Shown here: positions 1 through 10,791 of the stretch, one piece after another | Layout: each line of letters starts with the position of its first letter | Numbering within the stretch: the stretch's first letter is position 1 | NCBI GenBank assembly: GCA_964035015.1 | Contig: OZ035997.1 | Span: 65,607,904 to 65,671,903 of the forward strand | Reading direction: 5' to 3' | Source of the DNA: Corallium rubrum | Taxonomy: Eukaryota > Cnidaria > Anthozoa > Scleralcyonacea > Coralliidae | DNA length: 64,000 nucleotides | Translations under genes and position numbers: made by a program | Notes under the pieces: model-generated | What the model saw: only the letters and a program-made list of their open reading frames with translations | What the model was told of the DNA's origin: nothing | Database searches by the model: none

Positions 1-32
1 GTAAGAGTTCTGAGTGCTCTCCAAATTTCCCG

Positions 33-377
33 CGTGCATCCATAACTCGATGGAGCACACCAAACCATGAGCCATTTTTATAACATAGCATTAAGTCCTT
101 TCACAAGCCGGGGAATCGTTTTGGTTGTTGTGTTTTTCTAATTTCATAGCCAAGTCTTTTTTGTTCACTACAATCCAACCAAAAAGACAGTTTATACTCG
201 GTTATCCAGACCCAGTTTATGTCTTCTGGGTTGTTGTTCTTTTCACTCAATAAAATTAAATGACTCGGTATTTTGATAATATATAAAGGCCATAAAAAGT
301 CAATTTAAAACTCAGTTTTTGTTTTGAAATTTTTTCCCGCGCTTTTTTGCCGTGCTCCATCGAGTTATGGAGCACGC
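33..377. repeat. Short inverted-repeat element (MITE-like)
   Basis: The ends at 33-59 and 351-377 are near-perfect inverted copies built on the core CATAACTCGATGGAGCAC. The interior is AT-rich and non-coding. The size (~345 bp) fits a non-autonomous DNA transposon; the superfamily is not determined. Confidence 0.55.
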
Positions 378-1096
378 ACGACAGCCAATCAAAAACGTTG
401 CTTGGCTCTTTCCAGTACGTTTTACCGCGTGGTTGCCTAATAATGTAATAATTTACTTAAACAAATAACTGTCCATGAATTTAAAGCATTCCCAACATTG
501 GGGCTTTAACTTTTCCTTCTGGGACCGACAACCGTATGTAAAAAGAGTCTTTGGGATTCCTATGAGGAATGTTTGGGCGACCTGTTTTGCGCTAAGCAAC
601 CTTTTATAATGTCAGAATTGAATTTCAGTGCAGAGCTTATAAGACAAGAGAAAAAGTCATTTCACGCGAAAAAAATGTCGTTTAGTAGAAAACAGGCTTT
701 AAAAGTCTTTATTATATGGCTGGGTTTGATTTCCGGTCCGTACGCAAAACGACGCACGCTGATTGGTTCCCGAGATGTCGGGATTTTACGATATTGACCT
801 CATTACGCTTTTATCTCGGCCCTGTAAGTTTTGGCGGGAAAATTTCTGAGTTGATTTGAATACAAATAAAAGAGAACTAGGTATCTTTATTCAAATATTC
901 TGAACAATAAAATGTGTTGGAACATCTACTGCTGGTTTTCTTTAAAGCTGTTTATCTAAAAACACGATAAATAAAAGCCGAACTGGTGTAAACAAGAAGG
1001 CCAAGAAGCGACATGAAAAAGTTAACAGGTAAGGTAAACAGCATACTCCGAAGACGAAAACAACGCTTGAAACTTAAAAATGAAATGAACCAATAG

Positions 1097-1254
1097 CCAT
1101 ATAATAAATTCCTTATTAACCTCGTTTGTTCGGTCTGTACTGGAAAGTATTTGCCTTCGGTTTTATCGCACAAACCTCGCTCCTTCGTCGCTCGGTCTGT
1201 ACGAAAACCTCAGGCAAATACTTTCCGGTACAGACCTCGCACTCGGTTAATAAG
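1097..1254. repeat. Hairpin related to the end of the Crypton-like element
   Basis: It starts GCCATATAATAAAT and continues CTTATTAACCTCG, then folds on itself: arms around 1112-1165 pair with 1200-1254. The same start order (GCCATATAATAAAT, then CTTATTGAC, then a GGTCCGTAC-type arm) is seen on the minus strand at the hairpin beside the Crypton-like recombinase gene (31,403-31,584). It is therefore probably a solo non-autonomous relative of that element. A shorter, more diverged copy lies near 21,346-21,432. Confidence 0.5.
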
Positions 1255-1709
1255 TCTTTAGTATATAGGCTCAGTGGACGAGTTGGACCGCTTAAGTTAC
1301 TGTTACACGATGAGATTTTTCTTGCAACCTGCAACAAATAGCCTGAATGTTGCAGGTTGCAGAAAAAATCGCACTGTGTAGCACCCCGTAGCAACTTGCG
1401 ATTTTTTCATTTTTGCCGTGTTGCAAGTTGCAAGAAAAGTTAGATGGGTTCGTTTTACTGAAACTTGCGACAAAGTCCGCAAGTTGCTCAGCGCTTCAGA
1501 TTTAGGCCGGCGAACGGCGAATTTCGCCGGTTGTTGAGCGTATTTTGTAGCAAATTCGCCGTGTCTCCATCGTATTTCGCGGTCGCTGGATAAATAAATA
1601 ATCCATGAATTATTTTAAATTCCCCAACGCGTGTTTTGAAATCCGTTTTGTGTGAAAATGTTCGAAGTATTAAACTTGCTCTTCGTCACTGGCGGCTAAA
1701 TCTAGAATT

Positions 1710-1806
1710 TGCATATTGGCCGCCATATTGAATTCTACGGCGCGCTGAAGTCTGGGATCTACCATTACCAGACTCCAGCGTGGTAGAATTCAATATGGTG
1801 GCCAAA
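1710..1806. repeat. Palindromic MITE
   Basis: TTGCATATTGGCCGCCATAT at the left is matched by its inverted counterpart ending at 1806; the arms are ~35 bp around a ~30-bp loop. Non-coding. Confidence 0.55.
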
Positions 1807-2226
1807 TGCAGACAACCTTGAAGTATAGTGATTTATTCTAAGATAAAACGCATCATATCCGATTCAGTTGTATGGTATTTTTTACCTCGGAAATGGCTGG
1901 AAATGGCATTTGAGAGCTTCAAAATTTCAAAATTTTCGGGGGGCATGCCCCGGGATCCCCCTAGCAAATGATCCTCCGGACCATGCAGGGCCTTCGGCCA
2001 TGATTCTCTGGGTCATCAATTTCATTCTCCAGACCCTTTCACAGAAACCTGGAACGCTCGTTGCTGAACGTGTAACCCCCCTCTTTGCAACTTGCCAGTT
2101 TTTTCCCCATGTGTAAATTTGTTGCAAGTTGCAAGAAAAATCGTGTCACAGCACCTTTACTCTATACATAGAAGAATGTTTTCGCAATTATTTGTTTGTT
2201 TTAATAAATGCTTTCTTCCGTTTTAG

Positions 2227-2320
2227 CGTCACTGAACTTTCCGGTCATTACAATGCAGGAGATTTTGACTTCAAGTCTGGTTGGTCGTATATAGTTGTAA
2301 TTACTAATTTTTCCCAAATG
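2227..2320 (+). CDS. TMEM184C: TMEM184C-like gene, internal exon A
   Basis: This is a 94-nt exon between an acceptor (TTCCGTTTTAG) and a donor (ATG|GTACGTG). The first base completes a codon of the upstream exon; the next 31 codons read VTELSGHYNAGDFDF then KSGWSYIVVITNFSQM. This matches the lumenal loop and following membrane helix typical of TMEM184C proteins, where an ICELLG-type segment precedes a GNF...W.Y...NN.SQ segment. The family (Ost-alpha/TMEM184) comprises seven-pass membrane proteins of poorly known, possibly transport-related, function. The exon ends in phase 0 and joins the exon at 3325, which begins with the expected WALY. Upstream exons were not found in the window. Confidence 0.85.
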
Positions 2321-2687
2321 GTACGTGCTTGACATACGAACTTTGTTTAAATAATTGTATGTAAGTGTTCTTCAAGCTGCACTTTCTAGTATCTATTAAG
2401 TTATATTTCTTTTATTATTCTTATCTGCCAAGTTTCCACAAAAGCTATATCTAGTATAATCATTCACATGTGCATAATGACTTATCGGAGAAGGTTATAT
2501 ATTATCAAAGAAGGTTTCTATTATCAAACCAAATTACAGTCAGCTGGTCCCGGTTTGGTCTTAAAATGTATATATTCTACACTCGAATTTTCCTTCACCT
2601 TGGGTCCTTAGAACGTGCTCTGTAATCGAGTGAAATGCCCAATATTATTTATAAATTACAGTCAAACCGGATGTTCTTTTCCGCGCG

Positions 2688-2955
2688 ACCTTGCAATATT
2701 GACAGCAACATTGGAGTGTTCACTTGCAAACGGTACACGGCGATTTCTTGGCAAATTGCTAACAATTTGCATTTTAAATATCCAACTTCACATAACATAA
2801 ACTTTACTTAGAGTTAATTGTTCTGTTAATTAATCTTTCAATAGAACTTCATATTATGCGAAGTTCGATATTTAAAACCCGAATTATTGGCAACTTGCCA
2901 AGACGTTGCCGTGTACCGTTTGCAACCCAACATTGCTGTCAATATTGCAAGGTCT
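2688..2955. repeat. Palindromic MITE in intron
   Basis: The left arm (about 2688-2800: CCTTGCAATATTGACAGCAA ... TTGCAAACGGTACACGGC) is the inverted complement of the right arm (about 2850-2955), around an AT-rich centre. It lies in the 2321-3324 intron. Further on, 3040-3280 is one arm of the MITE family that also hosts the Polinton (compare 36,075-36,250 and 53,340-53,515). Confidence 0.6.
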
Positions 2956-3324
2956 GTATTGGCTGTAATTCGAAAGAAGCGTCGGTGGATGTCTTGGATG
3001 TGTTTCTCCCACAACACAACATTTAGATTTTCAAGTGAATATTTTTGATAATAGCAAAGATATATAGCTTTATCCGATAACTAATTATGTACATGTGAAG
3101 TCAAAATGTTTAATTTGCGTATAAGTGAGACAACGTGAAATCTCGACAACGAAGCAGTGAAACGAAAAACTGCAAAAAGATGTTACTTTGTCATTTTAAG
3201 TGTTCTTTCAAACAATTCAAACAATACAAACTTAATCTTCGTTTCATAGGCACCTTGAGTTTGTCACTTCGACGAAATCGTTATTTTAATAATTTAAAAT
3301 TATAATTCTTTCTCTCTTTTATAG

Positions 3325-3438
<114 letters not shown>

Positions 3439-3477
3439 TGAGTTGTTTCGTTTCTGGTCAGCAACAAAAATAACCTG

Positions 3478-3617
3478 AATGTCAGGCCTGCCTTTATTTG
3501 TTCTCGTCTTTTGCTAAACCCGGAAGGCGAGAAAAATAAAGGCCTGACATTCACCTCCCCTCCGCCGCTGCCGGTTTTAGCGGTAGGCGAGAACAAATAA
3601 AGGCCTGACTTTCAGAT
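3478..3617. repeat. Palindromic MITE in intron
   Basis: The arms share TGTCAGGCCTGCCTTTATTT at the left and its inverted form (AAATAAAGGCCTGACTTTCA) at the right; internal half-repeats of the same motif occur near 3535-3555. Non-coding, ~140 bp. Confidence 0.6.
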
Positions 3618-3639
3618 TACAACAAAAACAACAACACTC

Positions 3640-4056
3640 GTTTGGACTCCATGGACTCCATGTCGTCCTTGGCCTTCCTCTTCCTCTCACACCTTCCACT
3701 TCATATGACATGCTTTTTTCACCCACTCACCGTCATCTCTCCGTAATACATGCCCTAGCCATCTCGACCGGTTCCGCCTCACAACATCAGTCACCAATTC
3801 AATCCCCATTCTTTCTCTTAACTCCATGCACATGCGTTCGGCACTCTCCCACAAACATACACCTACCGCACATCCATCGTATCATCCCCATCTCTGTTCT
3901 CTCCAATTTTGCACTGTGATCCACATTCACGGCCCATGTCTCACCTCCATACACATTCCCTATAAGTTTTAATGACACTTCCTTCCTTGTCAGGATCCCT
4001 GACAACTCTTTAAACTTCCCCCATACTTCTTCCATTGTCAGCAACGATAGTCTCAA
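3640..4056 (-). pseudogene. LINE reverse-transcriptase C-terminal fragment
   Basis: On the minus strand the sequence reads LTRKEVSLKLIGNVYGGETW then AVNVDHSAKLERTEMGMIRW and MCG. This is the conserved region just after the polymerase domain of non-LTR retrotransposons (K.+VY...ETWA....KLER.E..M+RWM.G). After a frame change, sequence of the following RWLGHVLRRDD type is visible down to about 3640. The 5' part of the element is missing, as is usual for truncated LINEs. It lies antisense in the 3438-4116 intron. The clade (RTE/CR1-like) is uncertain. Confidence 0.65.
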
Positions 4057-4116
4057 ATCGCTTTTTATGAAATTTGTATTCTAATATATATTTTAATGGT
4101 TTTTTTACTACAACAG

Positions 4117-4147
4117 GCAAGCAGCGCTTATTGGAATTTTAGTTAAG
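4117..4147 (+). CDS. TMEM184C: TMEM184C-like gene, 31-nt microexon
   Basis: This exon lies between acceptor TACTACAACAG and donor AAG|GTACAG. Its first G completes the Trp codon left open at 3437; the next ten codons read QAALIGILVK. In the family the FW is followed by exactly this kind of helix (Q..LI..LV+.GVI), and the next exon starts TGVIS. The match in phase and residues on both sides makes the call firm despite its size. Confidence 0.85.
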
Positions 4148-4164
4148 GTACAGTTTTACTTGTC

Positions 4165-4265
4165 TTTTGTTTTGTTTTGTTTTGTTTTGTTTTGTTTTGT
4201 TTTGTTTTGTTTTGTTTTGTTTTGTTTTGTTTTGTTTTGTTTTGTTTTGTTTTGTTTTGTTTTGC

Positions 4266-4296
<31 letters not shown>

Positions 4297-4312
4297 GTTT
4301 TGTTTTGTTTTG
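4165..4312. repeat. (TTTTG)n pentanucleotide array
   Basis: About 20 near-perfect TTTTG units with slight variation at 4264-4282. The long open frames across it on both strands are artefacts of the repeat. Confidence 0.95.
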
Positions 4313-4497
4313 AAATTCTTACGAGTGCGTGTTTTTCCAAAGTTGTCAGTATTTCGTATCGAAACGATTCTTTACCACTTTTACTATTAAAACAATTAGT
4401 TTACCACTTCTTCACTTGTTCTATCTAAAACACTGCCTACGCAGCTCTCTACTTATTATTTTCAGTGAACTGTGAAATTGTATATTTTATCTTCAGC

Positions 4498-4500
<3 letters not shown>

Positions 4501-4584
<84 letters not shown>
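4501..4584. repeat. (TA)n dinucleotide array
   Basis: A short GT run followed by an uninterrupted TA tract of roughly 38 units. Confidence 0.95.
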
Positions 4585-4588
<4 letters not shown>

Positions 4589-4728
4589 CACTTAATGTCT
4601 GCTCCCGAGGGAAACAGTTAGTTTTGTTTTCCCGAGAGTCTTGATATTTCCCGAGACGAAGTGGAGGAAAACATCGAGACTAGAGGGAAAACAAAACTAA
4701 CTGTTTCCCGAGGGATCAGACATTGAGT
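4589..4728. repeat. Palindromic MITE next to the TA tract
   Basis: The arms CACTTAATGTCTGCTCCCGA ... AACAGTTAGTTTTGTTTTCC and their inverse (ending TCAGACATTGAGTG) enclose a short spacer rich in CCCGAG. Beyond it, 4729-5628 holds only a small hairpin at 5195-5243 (ACAGACAATT / AATTGTCTGT) and no recognised gene. Confidence 0.6.
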
Positions 4729-5628
4729 GTTTTGTTATATAGCTTGAGTTTCGCTGAATAATTTCGACGTTTATCAAGGGAAAGTACACAAAAGACAAAC
4801 GCTAAGACTTACCAAAACATTTCGCCTGGCTCCGTAATTTCACTTCAACCAAACAAATATGAGTCTCAGAACAAAAGAACAGCAATACATTTCTCCAGTT
4901 AATCTTCACACATGCTTTGAAGACCTGTAAATATTCTTTTTTTCATACCAAACAAGCTTTTGTTTATAGGATGCCGTGAAGAGTTCAAAGTTCTAGCGGG
5001 CAACATTTGAAAACTTATTGACCGACTGGGCAATAATTTCTCAATTATTGCCCGCTCGGTAGACATTGAAATTTAGCTAAGGTCATGTGACCACAAACCA
5101 ACCAATGACAGTCATCGTTGCATCCAGTGAAACTCTAGCTTTATAACAAGTGACATTATACAATACTGATACAATCTCGACTGTGATTGGCTAAAAACCT
5201 ACAGACAATTCTCGATGTCTTGCCACCTACAAAATATCAAAAATTGTCTGTAGCTATGACGAGCGGGCCAGCGGTTTGAACAAAACAAACATGGCGGCCG
5301 TCCTTTAGGAGTGACGATCAGAATCGGATTAATCCGGCGGATTTGGCACGTTCTGTTGACGCCAAAACCACAAAGAAAAACCAAGCGAGTTACACATACA
5401 GCTGTTAGAGTTTAAAGCAGTATTTGAGAGAGAAAGTTGTATTTGAAAGAGAAAAAAGTAAGCGAACCTCAAACAGATGTCGGTATGAATTTACTATATT
5501 TTTATCTGACTTTGTATAAAACTTTCTAAAGGCTTCTACATTTATGATTGTATAATAAAACACTTACCTCGGCGTTGATAACACAAGCTATCATGCTCAA
5601 CCTCATCCAATAATTGTATATTATATGT

Positions 5629-5802
5629 AATCGAAATATAGTAAGGTTAGATATACTGCCGAAACCGAGAACGTAGGAGTCTAACGTTTCGAGCGAAGGC
5701 CCTTCGTCTTACGTTTCCCTCTGACGAAGGGCCTTCGCTCGAAACGTTAGACTCCTACGTTCTCTGTTTCGGCAGTATATCTAACCTTACTATATTTCGA
5801 TT
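5629..5802. repeat. Hairpin element with GAAGGGCCTTCGCTCGAAACG core
   Basis: AATCGAAATATAGTAAGGTT ... TAGACTCCTACG forms ~75-bp arms around a short loop. A second full copy lies at 19,889-20,040. A third element (17,453-17,613) shares only the central core and has different outer arms, so the core moves between elements. The core also resembles a motif widely dispersed in invertebrate genomes. Confidence 0.7.
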
Positions 5803-5887
5803 GTTGTTTCTACGCTGCCTACGTATAGCACGCTACTTTTATTATATTATATGTAGTTTTGTTTACTTTAGTATGGCTTGTCTTTAG

Positions 5888-5956
5888 ACTGGCGTCATAT
5901 CTGGGCAGAAAACCTGGGAATTTTACACCGTTGAAGACGTCTCGACAGGCATCCAG
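5888..5956 (+). CDS. TMEM184C: TMEM184C-like gene, internal exon C
   Basis: This 69-nt exon (23 codons) between TTGTCTTTAG and CAG|GTATAC encodes TGVISGQKTWEFYTVEDVST plus GIQ. The W...(T/A)VE.V.TG(L/I)Q pattern is a signature of TMEM184C just before the last membrane helix. Both ends are phase 0 and join the microexon upstream and the terminal exon at 7514. Confidence 0.9.
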
Positions 5957-6146
5957 GTATACACGTCACACGATTTACTTTTATTTTTGTAGCATCTAGC
6001 GTGTATGCTTTCAGCAAATTTTATTCATATAGTTCAAAGTTGAATAACACTTTACACGATACCGGACCGGACGAATTCAGAACCGTACTCGAATTTGTAT
6101 AAAGCCCGTTTACATGTAGCCTCCTTCGCAGCCGTGTGCAGTGTTC

Positions 6147-7208
6147 ATAATTTATTGGGCAACACACAACAGACATCACTCAGCACACATCAGTCACCAC
6201 ACATCATTTATCGGGCAACACACAACACTCAATACACAATACACAACAGACATCACATATCACACATTCACTCATCACACACCAGTCACCACCATCATTA
6301 TCGGGCAGCACACAACACTCAATACACAACAGACATCACACATCACTCATCACACACCATGCAGTCACCACACATCATTTATCGGGCAGCAGACAACACT
6401 CAATACACAACAGATATCACTCAGCACACATCAGTCACCACACATCATTTATCGGGCAACACACAACACTCAATACACAACAGATATCACTCATCACACA
6501 CCAGTCACCACCATCATTTATCGGGCAACACACAACACTCAATACACAACAGACATCACTCATCACACATCAGTCACCACACATAATGTATCGGGCAACA
6601 AACAACACTCAATACACAACAGACATCGCACACCACACATCATTTATCGGGCAACACACAACACTCAAGACACAACAGATATCACTTACCACACACCAGT
6701 CACCACCATCATTTACCGGGCAACACACAACACTCAATACACAACAGACGTCACACACACATCAGTCACCACACATCATTTATCGGACAACACACAACAC
6801 TTAATACACAACAGATATCACACACCAGTCACCACACATCATTTATTGGGCGACACACAACACACAACACACAACACACAACACACAACACACAACACAC
6901 AACACACAACACACAACACACAACACACAACACACAACACACAACACACAACACACATCACACATCACACATCACACATCACACATCACACATCACACAT
7001 CACTCATCACACACCAGTCACCACCATCATTTATCGGGCAACACACAACACTCAATACACAACAGACATCACTCATCACACATCAGTCACCACACATAAT
7101 GTATCGGGCAACACACAACACTCAATACACAACAGACATCGCACACCTCACATCATTTATCGGGCACCACACAACACACAGCACTCAATACACAACGGAC
7201 ATCACTCA

Positions 7209-7247
<39 letters not shown>

Positions 7248-7480
7248 CATAAATCACACATGCATTACACAGCACACACCGCCACACATCACACCACACC
7301 ACACCACACACCGCGCATTTTACCTCACACACCGCTTATCACACTACTCATCACAAATCACGCACCATGCACACACTGCAAACCACACATCATACGTCAC
7401 ACATCGCTCTTCACTCCACTCAGCACACGCCACACATCGCCCATTACATTACACACCTCAAATTACACATTACACACAGA
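6147..7480. repeat. Degenerate minisatellite in the last TMEM184C intron
   Basis: An imperfect array of ~50-70-bp units built from ACACAACACTCAATACACAA, ACATCACTCATCAC and ACATCATTTATCGGGCA modules. It passes into pure ACACAAC (about 6855-6955), CATCACA (6955-7005) and CA (7210-7245) tracts, then a CA-rich tail up to ~7480. The 508-codon open frame across it is a product of the strand-biased composition (no G or T triplets forming stops), not a gene. Confidence 0.9.
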
Positions 7481-7513
7481 CCGCGAAGTTTCATTCTTGT
7501 CTTCCCTATATAG

Positions 7514-7888
7514 AACTTTTGTATTTGCGTCGAGATGTTCATCGCCGCAGTTGCCCATTACTATGTATTTTCTCATACGCCTTTCGTGGACCCGGACGCG
7601 CCCTCGTATCCTTGCTGGGCCTCGTTCACCTCAATGTTTGACATGTCTGACGTACGTCAGGACATGACCGACCATGTTCGTGTCGTGGGCAGGAGTGTGA
7701 AAGACACTGTATTACGGTCCATGCCTCGAAAAGTGGAAGAAAATGAACGGATCCACTTACTAAATAATCCTTCGAGTGTGCAGCCGTCTATCAATGATGC
7801 CCCGCCTGCTTCGGGTTCAGATGTTAATAATGTTGAAGACGGGGAGCCTAGTGGAACGAACTCGCGATTATTGCCGAAAGAAGAGTGA
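7514..7888 (+). CDS. TMEM184C: TMEM184C-like gene, terminal coding exon
   Basis: The acceptor is CTTGTCTTCCCTATATAG at 7513. The exon continues in phase 0 with NFCICVEMFIAAVAHYYVF, the last membrane helix (C.EMF.AA.AHHY in relatives), then a DVSD-like MFDMSDVRQDMTDHVRVVGR motif in the cytosolic tail. The tail ends NSRLLPKEE and a stop at 7886-7888. The exon-to-family match runs up to about residue 60 of the exon; the rest is variable tail, as expected. The last ~45 nt lie inside a tandem duplication (7844-8158), so the final residues come from the repeat's first copy. Confidence 0.9.
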   Translation, partial: NFCICVEMFIAAVAHYYVFSHTPFVDPDAPSYPCWASFTSMFDMSDVRQDMTDHVRVVGRSVKDTVLRSMPRKVEENERIHLLNNPSSVQPSINDAPPASGSDVNNVEDGEPSGTNSRLLPKEE

Positions 7889-8158
7889 TATTCGATTGTA
7901 CAGAATTCTATTTAAAGGTTAAATGTAACGTCGAAACAACTCCGCTTTATCGAACTGTCTATATGAAGCGAAAATTAAGTTTGTCTTATTTCAGCCCTCT
8001 AGCGAGCCTAGTGGAACGAACTCACGATTATTGCCGAAACGAGAGTGGTATTCGATTTTACAGAATTCTATTTAAAGGTTAAATGTAACGTCGAAACAAC
8101 TCCGCTTTATCGAACTGTCTATGAAGCGAAAATTAAGTTTGTCTTATTTCAGCCCTCT
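7844..8158 (+). repeat. ~157-bp tandem duplication across the TMEM184C stop codon
   Basis: Copy 1 (7844-8000) and copy 2 (8004-8158) start GAGCCTAGTGGAACGAACTC and end TCTTATTTCAGCCCTCT, with few differences (for example a 2-bp TA deletion). Copy 1 holds the gene's last codons and stop; copy 2 holds a would-be second version. The distal part (ATGAAGCGAAAATTAAGTTT) matches the MITE family at 36.1 and 53.5 kb, so a MITE end is part of the duplicated unit. Confidence 0.85.
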
Positions 8159-9339
8159 GAAGGCTGAAGACGAGTGTTTAGTATATTTAGTATATTGTTT
8201 AGTATATTTAGTATATAATGTTTAGTATAGTTATTCAGCACAGGAAGAGGTCCAGGCTTCGAAGTGTTAAATAACACCAAAAATGGCAGAGTAACATCTT
8301 TTGCAGTTTTTCGTTTGTAACTAACATGATTTTTCCGGGGGAAAAAATTATTCGTTCGACAGAATTTTTTTTTTTAAAAAAATCGGCCTATTCATTACTC
8401 ATACTTCAAGAAAAGTTCTAATGAAAAAAAAATGGGGGTCACCAAAGTCTTTTCGAATTAAATTAGTCTGAAGGGTAATTGGCAGCCATTTTGGAACATT
8501 ATACATTTTTTTTCAAATAAGATTAAGGCAGACCCAATTTTCGCTTCATATCCACTTTAACCCATTCACCCCGAAGGACGTGTCCTGTATACACCTATTT
8601 ACATGTTTCTGGCTAACACCAGACAATTTTAGTTGTCAGCAGGCAACTTCCACGATGTGAAAGCGTTATAGTGTCTACAAAGTGTAAAACAGAAGTACAT
8701 GGCAGGATCATTCATCAAAAATTTGAAGAGAATCATGTGTCTAGTTCTCAAGCCTTCAATGCTTGCTCCGGCGATTTCTGAAGTAATAATATAGAGGGCA
8801 AAATTACTCGAATATAATGAAGAGGACATTTTTTTGTAATTCAGGGCAAAATTACTTGCACTTGATTGGTTCCTTGATCAGCAGTTCTTGCATGTGATTG
8901 GTCCCTTTGTTACTTAGCAACAGTGAACCTCAGAGGACTGACTTTTTTTTCAACAAATCTGCTAGGTTTTTCGGTCTGAAAATGCTTTTTTGTTTACTGT
9001 GAACTAATTTAAACTATTGAAGGAGTGTAAACTATTAGTGAAAATGAATACACTAGAAAATTTACGAACTTTTGCCTGTGTTTACAAAAAGAAAGCAACA
9101 GGCACAGCGATAGAGCGAGGAGAATTGGAATATTCCTGAATATCGACCGTGATAAGGTACATGTACTTCGACATTTTCTGGACATAACATAGCTCTTGAA
9201 TAATTTTGCCCGTTATGAGTTCTCGTAAAATTAAGGTTTAATTTCACTCGTGTTTTCAAAAACTTTCAAATTACCTTCGTCACTTCGCGACTTGGCAATT
9301 TTGTAAAACTTTGAAAACACTCGTGAACTTAAATCTTAA
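8159..9339. other. Non-coding DNA with dispersed repeats
   Basis: No gene was recognised. About 8325-8500 is a diverged copy of the sequence at 57,790-57,990 (both contain GGGGGTCA.CAAAGT and GAAGGGTAATTG.CAGCCATT). Near 8555-8640 lies one end of a repeat containing TAACACCAGACAATTTTA, also seen in the TTAA-flanked MITE at 60.7 kb. A small hairpin occupies 9228-9335. Confidence 0.5.
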
Positions 9340-9647
9340 AGGTGACGTACAGTCCGTTCTGCGCATGAACGAAACTAATGTTTACATCTTTATTTACAAA
9401 AAATATACTGATACCTTCTTGAAGATTGTAAGCTTTTCTTGCTTCCTTTTCATTACTTGTACTTGAAACAAAACATTTTCAGAAGAAATAGAAGAAATCC
9501 GAAGAGATATCCTCGCCGAAACTTTTGGCTTTCTGCCACGTTTCTCCTAACGGTTTACATTGAGATGAGTACTTCATGTAATTATCTACGAATGTCATGT
9601 TTTGGGGACACATGGCGGTCATGCGCGGAACGGACTGTACATCACCT
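9340..9647. repeat. MITE with TTAA target duplication
   Basis: The ends AGGTGACGTACAGTCCGTTC and its inverse (GAACGGACTGTACATCACCT, one mismatch) are flanked by TTAA at 9336-9339 and 9648-9651. TTAA duplication fits piggyBac or Kolobok; the AG start favours Kolobok. The interior is non-coding. Confidence 0.65.
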
Positions 9648-9844
9648 TTAATTTTCCTCGGCCCTATGCGATTACCTATACAAATTTGTGCTCTTGGTAA
9701 CAATTCCTATGCATACCAACTATGCATAAGAACAAAAGATTTTTGCGTCGATAATTATCTGCATACGTCATAAGGCATTGCTTCCTAAGTTTCTCCAAAC
9801 TTTGAGAGCTCATAGCTCGAAAACTACACGCCAGATTCTCTTTA

Positions 9845-10060
9845 ATTTTTCACTAATTTTTCAGTGAAAAATTCATTAATTTTTCAGTGAAGATTTCACT
9901 AATTTTTCAGTGAAAAATTCACTAATTTTTCAGTGAAAAATTCACTAATTTTTCAGTGAAAAATTCACTAATTTTTCAGTGAAAAATTCTCTAATTTTTC
10001 AGTGAAAAATTCACTAATTTCTCAGCGAAAAATTACTAATTTTTCAGTCAAAAATTCTGA
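9845..10060. repeat. 24-bp minisatellite with palindromic unit
   Basis: About eight or nine units of TTCACTAATTTTTCAGTGAA type. Each unit contains the inverted pair TTCACTgAA-like halves, so single strands could fold repeatedly. Confidence 0.85.
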
Positions 10061-10084
10061 ATTTTTTTCTGCCATTTCATTAAA

Positions 10085-10452
10085 GTGCCGCTATGGCCTG
10101 TGGGATCTTTACATATTTAAATAACTTCGGTTAAAAGAAAATGTTTCCCGAATTTTTTTCTCAAAAATATTAAATGCTCGCCCATTAACAGCGCTCCGAA
10201 GTTGGCCAAATCAGCCCAAATCGCACCATTTTGAAAGTTAGACCGTTTTTCTCGGGCCAGGGCTCTAATTGATAGATCTACGTCACAGTCGGAACATCAA
10301 CCGACCGTGACGTCACGCTGTAAACTCGCACCAGGTCCCTAATGCACGGTCACAGTTGTAGAGGTACCAACTTTGAAGAGCGTTTTGGGAAACATTTTCT
10401 TTTAACATAAGTTATTTAATATGTAAAGATCCCACAGGCCATAGAGGCACGT
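10085..10452. repeat. MITE with ~65-bp terminal inverted repeats
   Basis: The left end (GCCGCTATGGCCTGTGGGAT ... AAAATGTTTCCC) is inverted at 10,383-10,452 (GGGAAACATTTTCTTTTAAC ... GGCCATAGAGGC). The interior carries CGACCGTGACGTCACGCTG and no gene. The following stretch to 10,790 shows nothing recognisable. Confidence 0.6.
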
Positions 10453-10791
10453 TAAAACAAAAACTGAGTGTCTACAAAGCGTATTTGATGACAACTTTAC
10501 TGTAATGTCAACTGTGACGTCACACTTGACATTTTCCGAAGGCATTTTCGACAATGCGCCCTTTTCGACTTGACAAGAAAACGTCAATATCTTCAAAACT
10601 TTTCGTCTAAGTTTCCATTGAAATTTTGTCGGTGAATTTACACTATCATCTAGTTTAATAAAATGAAGGATTTTTAACGTTGCATTTCACTTTTAAACAC
10701 AACGATATGTTTTCTTCGATATGTTGGGAAATATCGTATCACATAATTTTTGGACATCTCGTGGCAAACAAAGTGTTCTATTTATTCTTGG

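Larger units (their letters stand above)
1..2226. other. Upstream intron or intergenic DNA, repeat-rich
   Basis: No coding exon was recognised here. The window opens with GTAAGAG, which would fit a 5' splice donor of the preceding exon of the TMEM184C-like gene, but this cannot be tested without upstream sequence. The stretch holds an inverted-repeat-bounded element (33-377), a Crypton-related hairpin (1097-1254), a hairpin with GCAACCTGCAAC arms (1311-1371) whose related motif recurs inverted at 1395-1440 and 2085-2140, a further MITE (1710-1806) and a GC-rich fragment near 1930-1975 resembling the hAT-like repeat at 34.5 kb. Confidence 0.5.

Noticed and set aside
4143-4428. FVLFC / KTKQN-rich ORFs on both strands
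   Set aside because: Translation of the (TTTTG)n array.
6141-7667. 508-codon open frame
   Set aside because: It runs through a CA-rich minisatellite; the open frame follows from composition, and its end overlaps the true TMEM184C exon in another frame.
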